A stretch of DNA of 12,793 bases from positions 1-12,793 of the forward strand of contig JACMOY010000238.1 of NCBI GenBank assembly GCA_014377795.1. The letters are read 5' to 3'. The stretch is from Actinomycetota bacterium (lineage in GTDB: Bacteria > Actinomycetota > Actinomycetes > Actinomycetales > Angustibacteraceae). A program made the translations under genes and the position numbers. Each line of letters opens with the position of its first letter. The stretch's first letter is position 1. Below, in pieces: positions 1-7,047 of this stretch. The notes under the pieces are model-generated. The model ran no database searches, was not told where the DNA came from, and was given only the letters and a program-made list of their open reading frames with translations.

Positions 1-38
1 CATGGCCGGCATCCACGTCTGACGTCGGAGGTCTGTCG

Positions 39-821
39 TCAGCGGGCGCGGGCGCTCCAGCGGTCGCCGTGCCGGTCGAGCACCAGCGGCAGCCCGAAGG
101 TCGCCTCGAGGTTGGCCTCGGTCAGGGTGATCTCGATCGGCCCGGCGGCCACGACCCGCCCGGCCCGCAGCAGCAGGACGTCGGTGAAGTGCGGCGGGAT
201 CTCTTCGACGTGGTGGGTGACCAGCACCAGCGCGGGGGCGTAGACGTCCGCCGCAATCACGCCGAGGCGCCGGACGAGGTCCTCACGGCCGCCGAGGTCC
301 AGGCCCGCGGCGGGCTCGTCGAGCAGCATCAGCTCGGGGTCGGTCATCAGCGCACGGGCGATCTGCACCCGCTTGCGCTCGCCCTCGCTGAGCGTGCCGA
401 AGGTGCGGTCGGCGAGGTGGGCCACCCCCAGCGCGGCGAGCAGCTCGTGCGCGCGGGCCAGGTCGAGCTCGTCGTACGCCTCGATCCAGCGCCCGGTGAC
501 GCCGTACGACGCGGTCACCACGACGTCGCTGACCCGCTCGTGGTCGGGGATGCGCTCGGACAGCGACGCGCTGGCCAGGCCGATGCGCGGGCGCAGCTCG
601 AACACGTCGACCGTGCCCAGCACCTCACCGAGGATGCCCGCGACGCCGTGGGTGGGGTGCATCCGCGCGGCCGCGATCTGCAGCAGCGTCGTCTTGCCGG
701 CGCCGTTGGGGCCGAGCACGACCCACCGCTCGCCCTCGCTGACCGACCAGTCGACGTCCTCGACGAGCGTGGTCTGCCCGCGCACCACGGTCACGCCGGC
801 CAGCTCGAGCACGTCACTCAT
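39..821 (-). CDS. Stand-alone ABC transporter ATP-binding protein
   Basis: 260-residue cytoplasmic ABC ATPase. It hydrolyses ATP to drive a partner that is not visible here. Seen in the sequence: Walker A GPNGAGKTT at residues 37-45, ABC signature LSEGERKR at 144-151, Walker B LMLLDEP at 164-170 with catalytic Glu169, and an H-loop THH at 202-204. The stretch where a Q-loop glutamine is expected reads GLASASLSE (81-89) and lacks an obvious Gln. The length fits a single nucleotide-binding domain. No permease gene is adjacent, although the 3' side of the gene is at the window edge. The overall look resembles YlmA/ModF-like orphan ATPases (family recall, not a search), so a role other than import is possible. 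The ATG at 821 is chosen because a TAGGGT box lies exactly 6 nt before it, which suggests a leaderless transcript. The gene is divergent from the 259-aa gene at 998. Confidence 0.93.
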   Translation of the reverse strand: MSDVLELAGVTVVRGQTTLVEDVDWSVSEGERWVVLGPNGAGKTTLLQIAAARMHPTHGVAGILGEVLGTVDVFELRPRIGLASASLSERIPDHERVSDVVVTASYGVTGRWIEAYDELDLARAHELLAALGVAHLADRTFGTLSEGERKRVQIARALMTDPELMLLDEPAAGLDLGGREDLVRRLGVIAADVYAPALVLVTHHVEEIPPHFTDVLLLRAGRVVAAGPIEITLTEANLEATFGLPLVLDRHGDRWSARAR

Positions 822-827
822 GCTGCG

Positions 828-833
828 ACCCTA
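828..833 (-). promoter_or_regulatory. -10 box for a leaderless transcript of the ABC ATPase
   Basis: On the minus strand TAGGGT is followed by the 6-nt spacer CGCAGC and then the ATG at 821. A transcript starting 6-7 nt downstream of the box would begin at the start codon. No convincing -35 hexamer was found at the usual distance. Confidence 0.6.
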
Positions 834-890
834 TCCAGCCCGCCGCCGCTGCTTGCGCCGCCGCACCGCGCCCCTGCCGCGCCGCTGCGT

Positions 891-943
891 GGTGCCGCGG
901 GGGGCACCCTGCTCCGCTCTGACCGTCGTGGGGTGCCCCCGCG
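891..943. repeat. Nested inverted repeats in the divergent promoter region
   Basis: Two overlapping dyads lie between the divergent ABC and 259-aa genes. Dyad A pairs GGTGCC (891-896) with GGCACC (903-908) around a 6-nt loop. Dyad B pairs GGGGGCACCC (900-909) perfectly with GGGTGCCCCC (931-940) across 21 nt, and can gain three more pairs (896-898 with 941-943) past a bulged G. The two dyads share bases 903-908, so they exclude each other. Another GGGGTGC occurs at 972-978, 42 nt after the one at 930-936. Both proposed -10 boxes lie outside the element, so it would not be transcribed from either promoter. An operator is therefore more likely than an attenuator. The function is inferred; chance pairing in GC-rich DNA is possible. 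Confidence 0.4.
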
Positions 944-985
944 ACAACCGGGTGTCGTCGTAGCGGGACCTGGGGTGCGGCGCCG

Positions 986-991
986 TAACCT
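986..991 (+). promoter_or_regulatory. -10 box for a leaderless transcript of the 259-aa gene
   Basis: TAACCT is followed by the 6-nt spacer TGCGCC and then the GTG start at 998. No Shine-Dalgarno sequence is present, which fits a leaderless mRNA. No clear -35 element is visible. Confidence 0.55.
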
Positions 992-997
992 TGCGCC

Positions 998-1777
998 GTG
1001 ACCTCGCTGCCCCGATCGGCGCTGCTGGCCTCCTGGGGCGGTGCGGCCATCGCCGGGCGGGTGGGCGTCGACCAGGCAGTGCGCGCCATCCAGGGCGAGG
1101 ACGAGCCGCACGCCGTCGAGCCGGTCGGCGACCTGCCGCTGCCCGATTGCGCAGACGTCCGCTCGCTGGTCCTCGCACTGCGGGCCGCCGGCTCGACCGG
1201 GCTGCGGGTGGTGCTGCCGGCGCCGGGCGACGCCCTGGGGCTGCCCGGCCCGGCCGACGTCAACCACGAGGCGCTGGACGCCGGCGAGTGCGTGCTGGTG
1301 GTGGGCGGTCCCCCGCTGGCCCTGGTGCCGGTCATCGAGGAGTTCGGCTCGGCGTACGAGACGGGGCACCTGGTGACCTGGCGGCTGCACGCGACCACGC
1401 CGCAGCGCGTGACGGACGTCGGCAGCCTGGCCGAGGCCGAGCGCGCCCTGCGCGAGGCCCTGCTCGAGGCGACGGCGGCGCTGGAGGGCCTGGACGTCTC
1501 GCGCTGGCGGCCCGACGCCGCCGGCCGGATCGGCGGCCTGCGCTCGGGCCGAGGGCCGACCGGGATGCTGCCGCCGGACTGCCCGCCGCGCTCGGCTCGG
1601 GTGCTCGACCTGGCCTGGCGGGTGCGCGGCATCGTCGAGCTGGCCCGCGAGGACGACGGCGGCGCGGTCACCGGGTGGGAGGCCGGCCGTCGGGCGCAGG
1701 CGCTGCGCGGGCTGGACGACGTCGGCCGGCGGGCCGTCGTCGCTGCGATCAACGCGACGCTGGAGCCCGGCCTCTGA
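998..1777 (+). CDS. Conserved-looking hypothetical protein, 259 aa
   Basis: I do not recognise a named family. The protein is 259 residues, rich in Ala, Gly, Leu and Arg, with no signal peptide and no clear membrane segment. A hydrophobic stretch around residues 105-120 (VLVVGGPPLALVPVIEE) looks like a buried strand-turn-helix rather than a transmembrane helix. The N-terminal part has an LLASWGGAAIAG segment. The C-terminal half is mostly predicted helix and contains a loop GRGPTGMLPPDCPP near 183-196. The GTG at 998 is chosen because a TAACCT box stands 6 nt before it and the reading is plausible from there on; strong third-position GC supports it as a real gene. It is divergent from the ABC ATPase and runs convergently into glgA with only 9 nt between the two stop codons. 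The context gives no firm clue to its job. Confidence 0.8.
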   Translation: MTSLPRSALLASWGGAAIAGRVGVDQAVRAIQGEDEPHAVEPVGDLPLPDCADVRSLVLALRAAGSTGLRVVLPAPGDALGLPGPADVNHEALDAGECVLVVGGPPLALVPVIEEFGSAYETGHLVTWRLHATTPQRVTDVGSLAEAERALREALLEATAALEGLDVSRWRPDAAGRIGGLRSGRGPTGMLPPDCPPRSARVLDLAWRVRGIVELAREDDGGAVTGWEAGRRAQALRGLDDVGRRAVVAAINATLEPGL

Positions 1778-1786
1778 GCGGGGCGG

Positions 1787-2977
1787 TCAGCGAGCGACGG
1801 CGCCGTACACCTGCAGGGTGCGCTCGGCGACGGTGTCCCACCCGAACTCCTGCACGGCGCGAGCCCGCCCGGCGACACCCATGGCCCGGGCGCGCTGCGG
1901 GTCGGCGACGACCTCGGCCAACGTCGCGGCCATGTCGCGGACGAACGCCTCGGGGTCGACCGGGGTCCCCGTGCCGTCGTCGGACTGCTCGATCGGCACC
2001 AGCCGGCCGGTCACCCCGTCCGCCACGACCTCGGGGATGCCACCGGTGGCGGTGCCGACGACCGGGGCCTCGCACGCCATCGCCTCCAGGTTCACGATGC
2101 CGAGCGGCTCGTAGACCGACGGGCAGGCGAACGCGGTGGCCGACGACAGCAGCGCCACGACGTCCTCGCGCTCGAGCATCCGGTCGATCCAGACCACCCC
2201 CTGGCGCTCCTGCCTCAGCCCCGCGACCAGCCCCTCGACCTCGGCCATGATCTCGGCGGTGTCGGGGGCGCCCGCGCACAGGACGACCTGGACGTCGGGC
2301 TCCAGGGCGGCGACCGCGCGCAGGAAGTACGGCAGGCCCTTCTGCCGGGTGATGCGTCCGACGAACACCACGCTGCGCTGGTCCGGGTCGACGCCGAGAG
2401 CGCGGACGGCGTCCGGGCGCTCACGCCGCGACCACAGCGCGGTGTCGATGCCGTTGTGCACCACGTGCACGCGCTCGGGGTCGACGCCCGGGTAGCTGCG
2501 CAGGACGTCGGCGCGCATCCCCGCACTGACGGCGATCACGGCCGAGGCGGCCTCGTAGGCCGTCCGCTCGACCCACGACGACAGCGCGTACCCGCCGCCG
2601 AGCTGCTCAGCCTTCCACGGCCGCAACGGTTCCAGGCTGTGCGCGGTGACGACGTGGGGCGCGCCGTGCAGCAGGCCGGCCAGGTGCCCACCGAGGTTCG
2701 CGTACCAGGTGTGCGAGTGGACGACGTCCGCTCCGCCGCAGTCACCGGCCATCGGCAGGTCGACGCCGATGGTGCGCAGTGCGGCGTTGGCGTCCGCGAG
2801 ATCGGCGGGGTCGGCGTACGCCGTGGTGCCGGGCTCGTCGCGCGGGGCACCGAAGCAGCGGACGCGGACGTCGAGCCCTGCTCGCGAGCGCAGCGCGCGG
2901 ACGAGCTCGGCGACGTGGACGCCGGCGCCGCCGTACACGTCCGGGGGGTACTCCTTGGTCAGCAGGTCGATGCGCAC
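1787..2977 (-). CDS. glgA: GT4 glycogen synthase / alpha-maltose-1-phosphate synthase
   Basis: 396-residue cytoplasmic glucosyltransferase that uses ADP-glucose for alpha-glucan synthesis. Seen in the sequence: N-terminal Rossmann half starting RIDLLTKEYPPDVYGGAGVH (residues 2-21), acceptor-side motif TAHSLEPLRPWK at 111-122, VHNGID at 173-178, nucleotide-binding FVGRITRQKG at 205-214, and the GT4 E-x7-E pair Glu290/Glu298 in YEPLGIVNLEAM. The length and motifs match the actinobacterial 'Corynebacterium-type' GlgA. The Mycobacterium tuberculosis member of this group (Rv1212c) has been reported to act as GlgM, making maltose-1-phosphate, so the exact product is open. The frame stays open to 3271, but homology starts at the GTG at 2977 and a TAGGTT box lies 7 nt upstream; the extra 98 residues would overlap glgC and look non-coding. 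The gene is divergent from glgC, its substrate supplier. Confidence 0.93.
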   Translation of the reverse strand: MRIDLLTKEYPPDVYGGAGVHVAELVRALRSRAGLDVRVRCFGAPRDEPGTTAYADPADLADANAALRTIGVDLPMAGDCGGADVVHSHTWYANLGGHLAGLLHGAPHVVTAHSLEPLRPWKAEQLGGGYALSSWVERTAYEAASAVIAVSAGMRADVLRSYPGVDPERVHVVHNGIDTALWSRRERPDAVRALGVDPDQRSVVFVGRITRQKGLPYFLRAVAALEPDVQVVLCAGAPDTAEIMAEVEGLVAGLRQERQGVVWIDRMLEREDVVALLSSATAFACPSVYEPLGIVNLEAMACEAPVVGTATGGIPEVVADGVTGRLVPIEQSDDGTGTPVDPEAFVRDMAATLAEVVADPQRARAMGVAGRARAVQEFGWDTVAERTLQVYGAVAR

Positions 2978-2984
2978 GAGGGGC

Positions 2985-2990
2985 AACCTA
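2985..2990 (-). promoter_or_regulatory. -10 box for a leaderless glgA transcript
   Basis: On the minus strand TAGGTT is followed by the 7-nt spacer GCCCCTC and then the GTG at 2977. It supports this start over the longer open frame. It lies only 50 bp from the opposing glgC box, so the two promoters may compete or be co-regulated. Confidence 0.55.
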
Positions 2991-3040
2991 GTGCGAACGA
3001 CCGGGCGCAGACACCCCTCGCTTCGGCGCGGCGCTGCCCC

Positions 3041-3046
3041 TAGGGT
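3041..3046 (+). promoter_or_regulatory. -10 box for a leaderless glgC transcript
   Basis: TAGGGT is followed by the 6-nt spacer CGGGCC and then the ATG at 3053. No Shine-Dalgarno sequence lies in the spacer. It is the presumed promoter of glgC, the LLM oxidoreductase gene and serB. Confidence 0.6.
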
Positions 3047-3052
3047 CGGGCC

Positions 3053-4306
3053 ATGCCTGGTCGTCTGCGCAACCCCAAGGTGCTCGCCATCGTCCTGGCC
3101 GGTGGGGAGGGCAAGCGGCTGCTGCCGCTGACCGCCGACCGGGCCAAACCCGCTGTTCCGTTCGGCGGCATCTACCGGCTGATCGACTTCGCGCTGTCGA
3201 ACGTCGTCAACTCGGGCTACCTCAAGATCGTCGTGCTGACGCAGTACAAGTCGCACAGCCTCGACCGGCACATCTCCAAGACCTGGCGGATGTCAAACAT
3301 GCTGGGCAACTACGTGGCGCCGGTGCCGGCGCAGCAGCGCGTGGGCAAGCGCTGGTACGCGGGCAGCGCCGACGCGATCTTCCAGAGCCTGAACCTTGTT
3401 CACGACGAGCGGCCCGACCACGTGGTCGTCGTGGGCGCCGACAACATCTACCGCATGGACTTCGCGCAGCTGCTCGCCCAGCACATCGAGACCGGTGCCG
3501 GGGCCACCGTCGCAGCGATCCGCCAACCGATCGCGATGGCCGACCAGTTCGGTGTCATCGACGTCGAACCCGCCGACCCGCGCCGGATCCGGGCGTTCCT
3601 CGAGAAGCCCACCGACCCGGTCGGTCTGCCGGACGCGCCGCACGAGATCCTCGCCTCGATGGGCAACTACGTGTTCGACACCGACGCCCTGGTCGACGCG
3701 GTCACCCGTGACGCCGACCGCGAGGGGTCGGACCACGACATGGGCGGCGACATCGTCCCCGACTTCGTCGACCGCGGTGAGGCCGGCGTGTACGACTTCC
3801 GCGACAACGACGTGGCAGGGTCGACCGATCGTGACCGCGACTACTGGCGCGACGTCGGGACGCTGGACGCCTACTACGACGCGCACATGGACCTCATCTC
3901 GGTGCTGCCCGTCTTCAACCTCTACAACTACGACTGGCCGCTCTACACCGACTACGGCCCGCTCCCACCGGCCAAGTTCGTGCACGGCTGGCACGGTCGG
4001 ATCGGGCACGCCGTGAACAGCAGCGTCTCGCCGGGCGTCGTCGTCAGCGGCGCGACCGTCGAGAACTCCGTTCTCTCGCCTGGTGTCTACGCGCACTCGT
4101 GGTCGTCGGTGACCGACAGCGTGGTCCTCGACAACGTCCAGATCGGCCGGCACGCAGTCGTCCGGCGAGCGATCATCGACAAGAACGTCGTCATCCCCGA
4201 CAACGCCAGGGTGGGGATGGATCCCGAAGAGGACCGCGCCCGCGGTCTGACCGTCACCGAGTCCGGGCTCGTCGTCATCGGAAAGGGCCAGCTGATCGCC
4301 TCATGA
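3053..4306 (+). CDS. glgC: Glucose-1-phosphate adenylyltransferase (ADP-glucose pyrophosphorylase)
   Basis: 417 residues, the usual GlgC length. It makes ADP-glucose and pyrophosphate from ATP and glucose-1-phosphate, the committed step of bacterial glycogen synthesis, in the cytoplasm. Seen in the sequence: nucleotidyltransferase signature [20 protein letters not shown] at residues 15-34 followed by [12 protein letters not shown], then [12 protein letters not shown] (around 124-135, with the metal-binding Asp of this family), FLEKPTDP near 183-190, and [15 protein letters not shown] near 264-278. The C-terminal part has hexapeptide-like left-handed beta-helix repeats (for example [20 protein letters not shown]). 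The ATG at 3053 is preceded by a leaderless-type TAGGGT box. The gene is divergent from glgA, and its stop overlaps the next gene's start (ATGA at 4303-4306), which indicates translational coupling. Allosteric regulation is known for the family; the sequence does not tell which effectors apply here. Confidence 0.97.
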   Translation: MPGRLRNPKVLAIVLAGGEGKRLLPLTADRAKPAVPFGGIYRLIDFALSNVVNSGYLKIVVLTQYKSHSLDRHISKTWRMSNMLGNYVAPVPAQQRVGKRWYAGSADAIFQSLNLVHDERPDHVVVVGADNIYRMDFAQLLAQHIETGAGATVAAIRQPIAMADQFGVIDVEPADPRRIRAFLEKPTDPVGLPDAPHEILASMGNYVFDTDALVDAVTRDADREGSDHDMGGDIVPDFVDRGEAGVYDFRDNDVAGSTDRDRDYWRDVGTLDAYYDAHMDLISVLPVFNLYNYDWPLYTDYGPLPPAKFVHGWHGRIGHAVNSSVSPGVVVSGATVENSVLSPGVYAHSWSSVTDSVVLDNVQIGRHAVVRRAIIDKNVVIPDNARVGMDPEEDRARGLTVTESGLVVIGKGQLIAS

Positions 4307-5094
4307 GCCACCACCAGGATGATCGCCCCGTCCGCGTCGGCGTGCAGATCCACCCGCAGCACGCCGAGTACGCCGACATCCGCCGCGCCGTCGCCGCGGC
4401 CGAGGAGCTCGGTGTCGACATCGTCTTCAACTGGGACCACTTCTTCCCGCTGTACGGCGACTCGGACGGTAAGCACTTCGAGTGCTGGACGATGCTCGGA
4501 GCCTGGGCCGAGGCGACGTCGCAGGTCGAGATCGGCGCCCTCGTCACCTGCAACAGCTACCGCAACCCCGAGCTGCTGGCCGACATGGCCCGCACCGTCG
4601 ACCACATCAGCGGTGGGCGACTGGTCCTGGGCATCGGCGCCGGCTGGTGCGAGAGGGACTACGACGAGCTCGGCTACGAGTTCGGCACCGCCGGCTCGCG
4701 CCTGGCCGACCTGGGTGAGGCGCTGCCGCGCATCGAGAAGCGGCTGTCCGTGGGCAACCCGGCCCCGACCCGCGACGTCCCGGTGCTGATCGGCGGTGGC
4801 GGCGAGAAGAAGACGCTGCGCCTGGTGGCCAAGCACGCCGACATCTGGCACGGCTTCGGGGACCCCGAGGTCGTCGAGCGCAAGGTGCGGATCCTGGACG
4901 AGTGGTGCGCGACCGAGGGACGCGACCCCGCCGAGATCGAGCGGTCCGTGGGGGTCGAGGGGTCACCCGACGCCACCGGCGACCAGCTCCACGACCTCGG
5001 CGTGCGGCTGTTCACCATCGGGCTGAACGGCCCGGACTACGACCTGGCGCCGGCGCAGGACTGGCTGCAGTTCCGCGAAGCCAAGAACGCCTGA
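4303..5094 (+). CDS. LLM-class (luciferase-like) F420/flavin-dependent oxidoreductase
   Basis: 263-residue TIM-barrel oxidoreductase of the bacterial luciferase-like superfamily. In actinobacteria many members use coenzyme F420 and others use FMN; the substrate here is unknown. Seen in the sequence: an early barrel strand [13 protein letters not shown] (residues 9-21), [11 protein letters not shown] around 43-53, the typical [20 protein letters not shown] stretch at 96-115 followed by [19 protein letters not shown], then [21 protein letters not shown] around 161-181 (cofactor phosphate-binding type). The frame is open back to 4099 inside glgC, but homology begins at MSHHQDDRP, so the ATG at 4303 is used; it overlaps the glgC stop by ATGA. 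serB follows after 15 nt, so it is the middle gene of an apparent three-gene operon. Nothing links its chemistry to glycogen or serine synthesis. Confidence 0.9.
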   Translation: MSHHQDDRPVRVGVQIHPQHAEYADIRRAVAAAEELGVDIVFNWDHFFPLYGDSDGKHFECWTMLGAWAEATSQVEIGALVTCNSYRNPELLADMARTVDHISGGRLVLGIGAGWCERDYDELGYEFGTAGSRLADLGEALPRIEKRLSVGNPAPTRDVPVLIGGGGEKKTLRLVAKHADIWHGFGDPEVVERKVRILDEWCATEGRDPAEIERSVGVEGSPDATGDQLHDLGVRLFTIGLNGPDYDLAPAQDWLQFREAKNA

Positions 5095-5109
5095 GCCGGC
5101 CTCGGCGGC

Positions 5110-6363
5110 GTGACCCAGATCCCCGCTCCGCCCACCCAGGAGCCCACGCTCCTGGTCACGCTCACCGGCCCGGACCGGCCCGGCGTCAGCGCCGTGCTCT
5201 TCGCGGCGGTTGCCGGTCGCGACCTCACCGTCTTGGACGTCGAGCAGGTGGTGGTGCGCTCGCACCTGACGCTCGCGGTGCTGCTGACGGTCGGCGGGGA
5301 CCCCGTGGGCGTCGCCGCCGACGTCACCCGCGCCGGCGAGGCGCTGGGCATGAAAGTCACGTGCCGCACGGGTTTTGGCGACAGCGCAGCGCGTCGTAGC
5401 GGTCGGCTGCACGTGACGGTGCTGGGTTCTCCCATCACCGCGCTGGCCATGTCGGCCATCGCCGAGTCGATCGCCGAGCACGGCGGCAACATCGACCGGA
5501 TCCGCCGGATCTCGCGCTGGCCCGTGACGACGATCGAGATCGACGTGTCGGGCGCCGACGTGAGCGGTCTGCGCCGCGTCCTGTCAGCGGTCGCGGCGGC
5601 CCGCGGAGTCGACATCGCCGTGTCGCCCGCCGGTCTGGCCCGCCGCGGCCGCCGTCTGGTCGTCATGGACGTCGACTCGACCCTGATCCAGGACGAGGTC
5701 ATCGAGCTGATCGCCGTCCACGCCGGTCGCGAGGCCGAGGTCACCGCTGTCACCGACCGTGCCATGCGCGGTGAGCTCGACTTCGCCGAGAGCCTGCACG
5801 AGCGGGTGGCGCTGCTGGCCGGCCTGCCGGCGTCCGTGCTGGACGAGGTGCGAGCGCAGGTGCGCCTGACTCCCGGGGCACGCACCCTCGTGCGCACCCT
5901 CAAGCGCCTGGGGTTCACGGTCGGGCTGGTCTCGGGTGGGTTCATCGAGATCGTGCGGCCGCTCGCGGACCTGCTGGGCATCGAGCACGCCGAGGCCAAC
6001 CGCCTCGAGGTGCGGGACGGCGTCCTGACGGGCCGGGTGCTCGGCGCCGTCGTCGACCGGGCTGCCAAGGCCGAGGCGCTGCGCCGGTTCGCTCGCGAGG
6101 AGGGGATCGCGCTCTCACGCACCATCGCGATCGGGGACGGCGCGAACGACCTCGACATGCTGGACGCCGCGGGGCTCGGCATCGCGTTCAACGCCAAGCC
6201 GGTGGTCCGCGCGCAGGCCGACACCTCGGTCACCGTCCCCTACCTCGACGCGGTGCTCTACCTGATCGGCATCCCGCGCGAGGAGGTCGAGGAGGCCGAC
6301 GCCACCGACCCGGACGTCGACCCCGACGTCGACCCCGCGGACGTCGCTGAGCCGGCGCGCTGA
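5110..6363 (+). CDS. serB: Phosphoserine phosphatase with N-terminal ACT domains
   Basis: 417 residues. It dephosphorylates O-phosphoserine, the last step of L-serine synthesis, in the cytoplasm. Seen in the sequence: a first ACT domain (residues about 13-88, TLLVTLTGPDRPG), a second ACT-like region (about 99-170, LHVTVLGSPITALAMS), then a HAD phosphatase domain with nucleophile motif DVDST at 187-191 (Asp187), motif II VSGGF at 274-278 (Ser275), Lys320, and GDGANDLDM at 342-350. This order matches the mycobacterial SerB2 type, where the ACT domains bind amino acids for feedback control; control here is inferred. The C-terminal tail from about 391 is acidic and repetitive (DPDVDPDVDP) and is not part of the catalytic fold. 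The GTG at 5110 starts 15 nt after the LLM gene stop; no clear Shine-Dalgarno sequence is present, so coupling to upstream translation is likely. Confidence 0.96.
   Translation: MTQIPAPPTQEPTLLVTLTGPDRPGVSAVLFAAVAGRDLTVLDVEQVVVRSHLTLAVLLTVGGDPVGVAADVTRAGEALGMKVTCRTGFGDSAARRSGRLHVTVLGSPITALAMSAIAESIAEHGGNIDRIRRISRWPVTTIEIDVSGADVSGLRRVLSAVAAARGVDIAVSPAGLARRGRRLVVMDVDSTLIQDEVIELIAVHAGREAEVTAVTDRAMRGELDFAESLHERVALLAGLPASVLDEVRAQVRLTPGARTLVRTLKRLGFTVGLVSGGFIEIVRPLADLLGIEHAEANRLEVRDGVLTGRVLGAVVDRAAKAEALRRFAREEGIALSRTIAIGDGANDLDMLDAAGLGIAFNAKPVVRAQADTSVTVPYLDAVLYLIGIPREEVEEADATDPDVDPDVDPADVAEPAR
6313..6336 (+). repeat. In-frame 12-bp tandem repeat in the serB tail
   Basis: GACGTCGACCCC occurs twice back to back (6313-6324 and 6325-6336). 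It encodes Asp-Val-Asp-Pro twice (residues 402-409), and a further GACGTC follows at 6340. Being a multiple of three, copy-number change would alter the length of the acidic tail without a frameshift. Confidence 0.85.
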
Positions 6364-6371
6364 GCCGGCGC
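6346..6371 (+). repeat. 13-bp tandem repeat spanning the serB stop codon
   Basis: GCTGAGCCGGCGC is present twice in direct tandem (6346-6358 and 6359-6371). In copy 1 the bases are read GCT GAG CCG GCG. In copy 2 the frame is shifted by one, so its TGA (6361-6363) is read as the serB stop. Confidence 0.85.
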
Positions 6372-6438
6372 GGGCCCGACGTACGGCCAAGGCCGCCCCA
6401 CCCTGGGTGCGACCACTGCATCACGCGGTCACCAGGCG

Positions 6439-6456
6439 GGCCGGGGGCAGCCGGCC
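6439..6456. terminator. Possible bidirectional hairpin between serB and sixA
   Basis: GGCCGG (6439-6444) pairs perfectly with CCGGCC (6451-6456) around the 6-nt loop GGGCAG. It lies in the 103-bp gap between the convergent serB and sixA genes, where a terminator is expected. There is no U-tract on either strand, and short GC dyads are common at this base composition, so this is a weak call. I see no gene in the gap. Confidence 0.25.
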
Positions 6457-6466
6457 GCGCGGCTCC

Positions 6467-6991
6467 TCACCCACGGGGCACGGCGAACCGCGTCAGCCGT
6501 GCGCCGTGCGGCTGCAGGCAGTCCCAGGGGCCGTCCACCTCGAGCACGGCGACGGCGCCCGTCGAGAAGCCGGCGGGCAGCCCGGTCAGGGCCGACGCGC
6601 TGCTGCCCGGGCCGGCGAGCGCCAGGGTCAGGGTCGACTGCACCGGCTCGTGCCCCACGACGACCAGCAGGCGGACGTCGTCAGCCACCGCGCGCACGAC
6701 CGCGAGCTCCGTCCCGGGCGAGGCGGCGTACAGCTCGGCCCGCTCGGTCATGACCGGCGCCTCGTCGAAGACCGCGCTCGCGAGCAGCCAGGTCTGGGTG
6801 GCGCGCAGCGCCGTGGAGCACAGCACCAGGTCGGGCACGCCGGTCTCGGCGGCCAGCCACCGGCCGAGGGCGGGCGCGTCCCGGCGACCGCGGTCCGACA
6901 ACGGCCGGTCGTGGTCGACGACGTCCTCGGGCTGGTGCTGGTCGGACTTGGCGTGCCGCACCACGACGAGCCGGCGGTTCGGTGAGGTCAT
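6467..6991 (-). CDS. SixA-like histidine phosphatase
   Basis: 174-residue cytoplasmic protein of the histidine phosphatase (phosphoglycerate mutase-like) superfamily, SixA branch. Members remove phosphate from phosphohistidine or small phosphoesters; the target here is unknown. Seen in the sequence: catalytic RHAKS at residues 12-16 (His13 as phosphoacceptor), DRPLSDRGRRDA at 28-39, STALRATQT at 59-67 (Arg63), and the second catalytic His114 in VVGHEP. The length fits the short SixA type. The frame extends to a GTG at 7066, but that would cover the cphB start, and the extra 25 residues show no family resemblance, so the ATG at 6991 is used. Upstream of it no strong ribosome site exists; an imperfect GACACT lies 5 nt before the ATG. 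The gene is divergent from cphB across 62 bp and convergent with serB. Confidence 0.88.
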   Translation of the reverse strand: MTSPNRRLVVVRHAKSDQHQPEDVVDHDRPLSDRGRRDAPALGRWLAAETGVPDLVLCSTALRATQTWLLASAVFDEAPVMTERAELYAASPGTELAVVRAVADDVRLLVVVGHEPVQSTLTLALAGPGSSASALTGLPAGFSTGAVAVLEVDGPWDCLQPHGARLTRFAVPRG

Positions 6992-7041
6992 GTTGCAGTG
7001 TCTCGCGCCGTCGAGCGCGAGAACCCCGTCAGGCACGCGAC

Positions 7042-7047
7042 TAGGCT
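7042..7047 (+). promoter_or_regulatory. -10 box for a leaderless cphB-cphA transcript
   Basis: TAGGCT is followed by the 6-nt spacer CGGGCG and then the ATG at 7054. It is the presumed promoter of the cyanophycin operon. No convincing -35 element and no obvious operator dyad are visible in the 62-bp spacer shared with sixA. Confidence 0.6.

Noticed and set aside
1..12. Possible start codons (ATG at 12 and at 3, minus strand) of a gene downstream of the ABC ATPase
   Set aside because: Only four codons are visible, with no ribosome site or -10 box at the expected distance; cannot be judged.
69..1001. 310-aa plus-strand open frame
   Set aside because: Antisense shadow of the ABC ATPase; low-complexity Gln/Arg/Gly composition and it covers the divergent promoter region.
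991..2250. 419-aa plus-strand open frame
   Set aside because: Arg/Ala/Gly/Pro-rich shadow over the 259-aa gene and antisense to glgA; no motifs.
2978..3271. 98-residue N-terminal extension of glgA
   Set aside because: It would overlap the start of glgC on the other strand, has no family resemblance, and a -10 box precedes the GTG at 2977.
4099..4302. Longer LLM oxidoreductase frame starting within glgC
   Set aside because: Arg-rich shadow of glgC; the ATGA overlap at 4303 gives the normal start.
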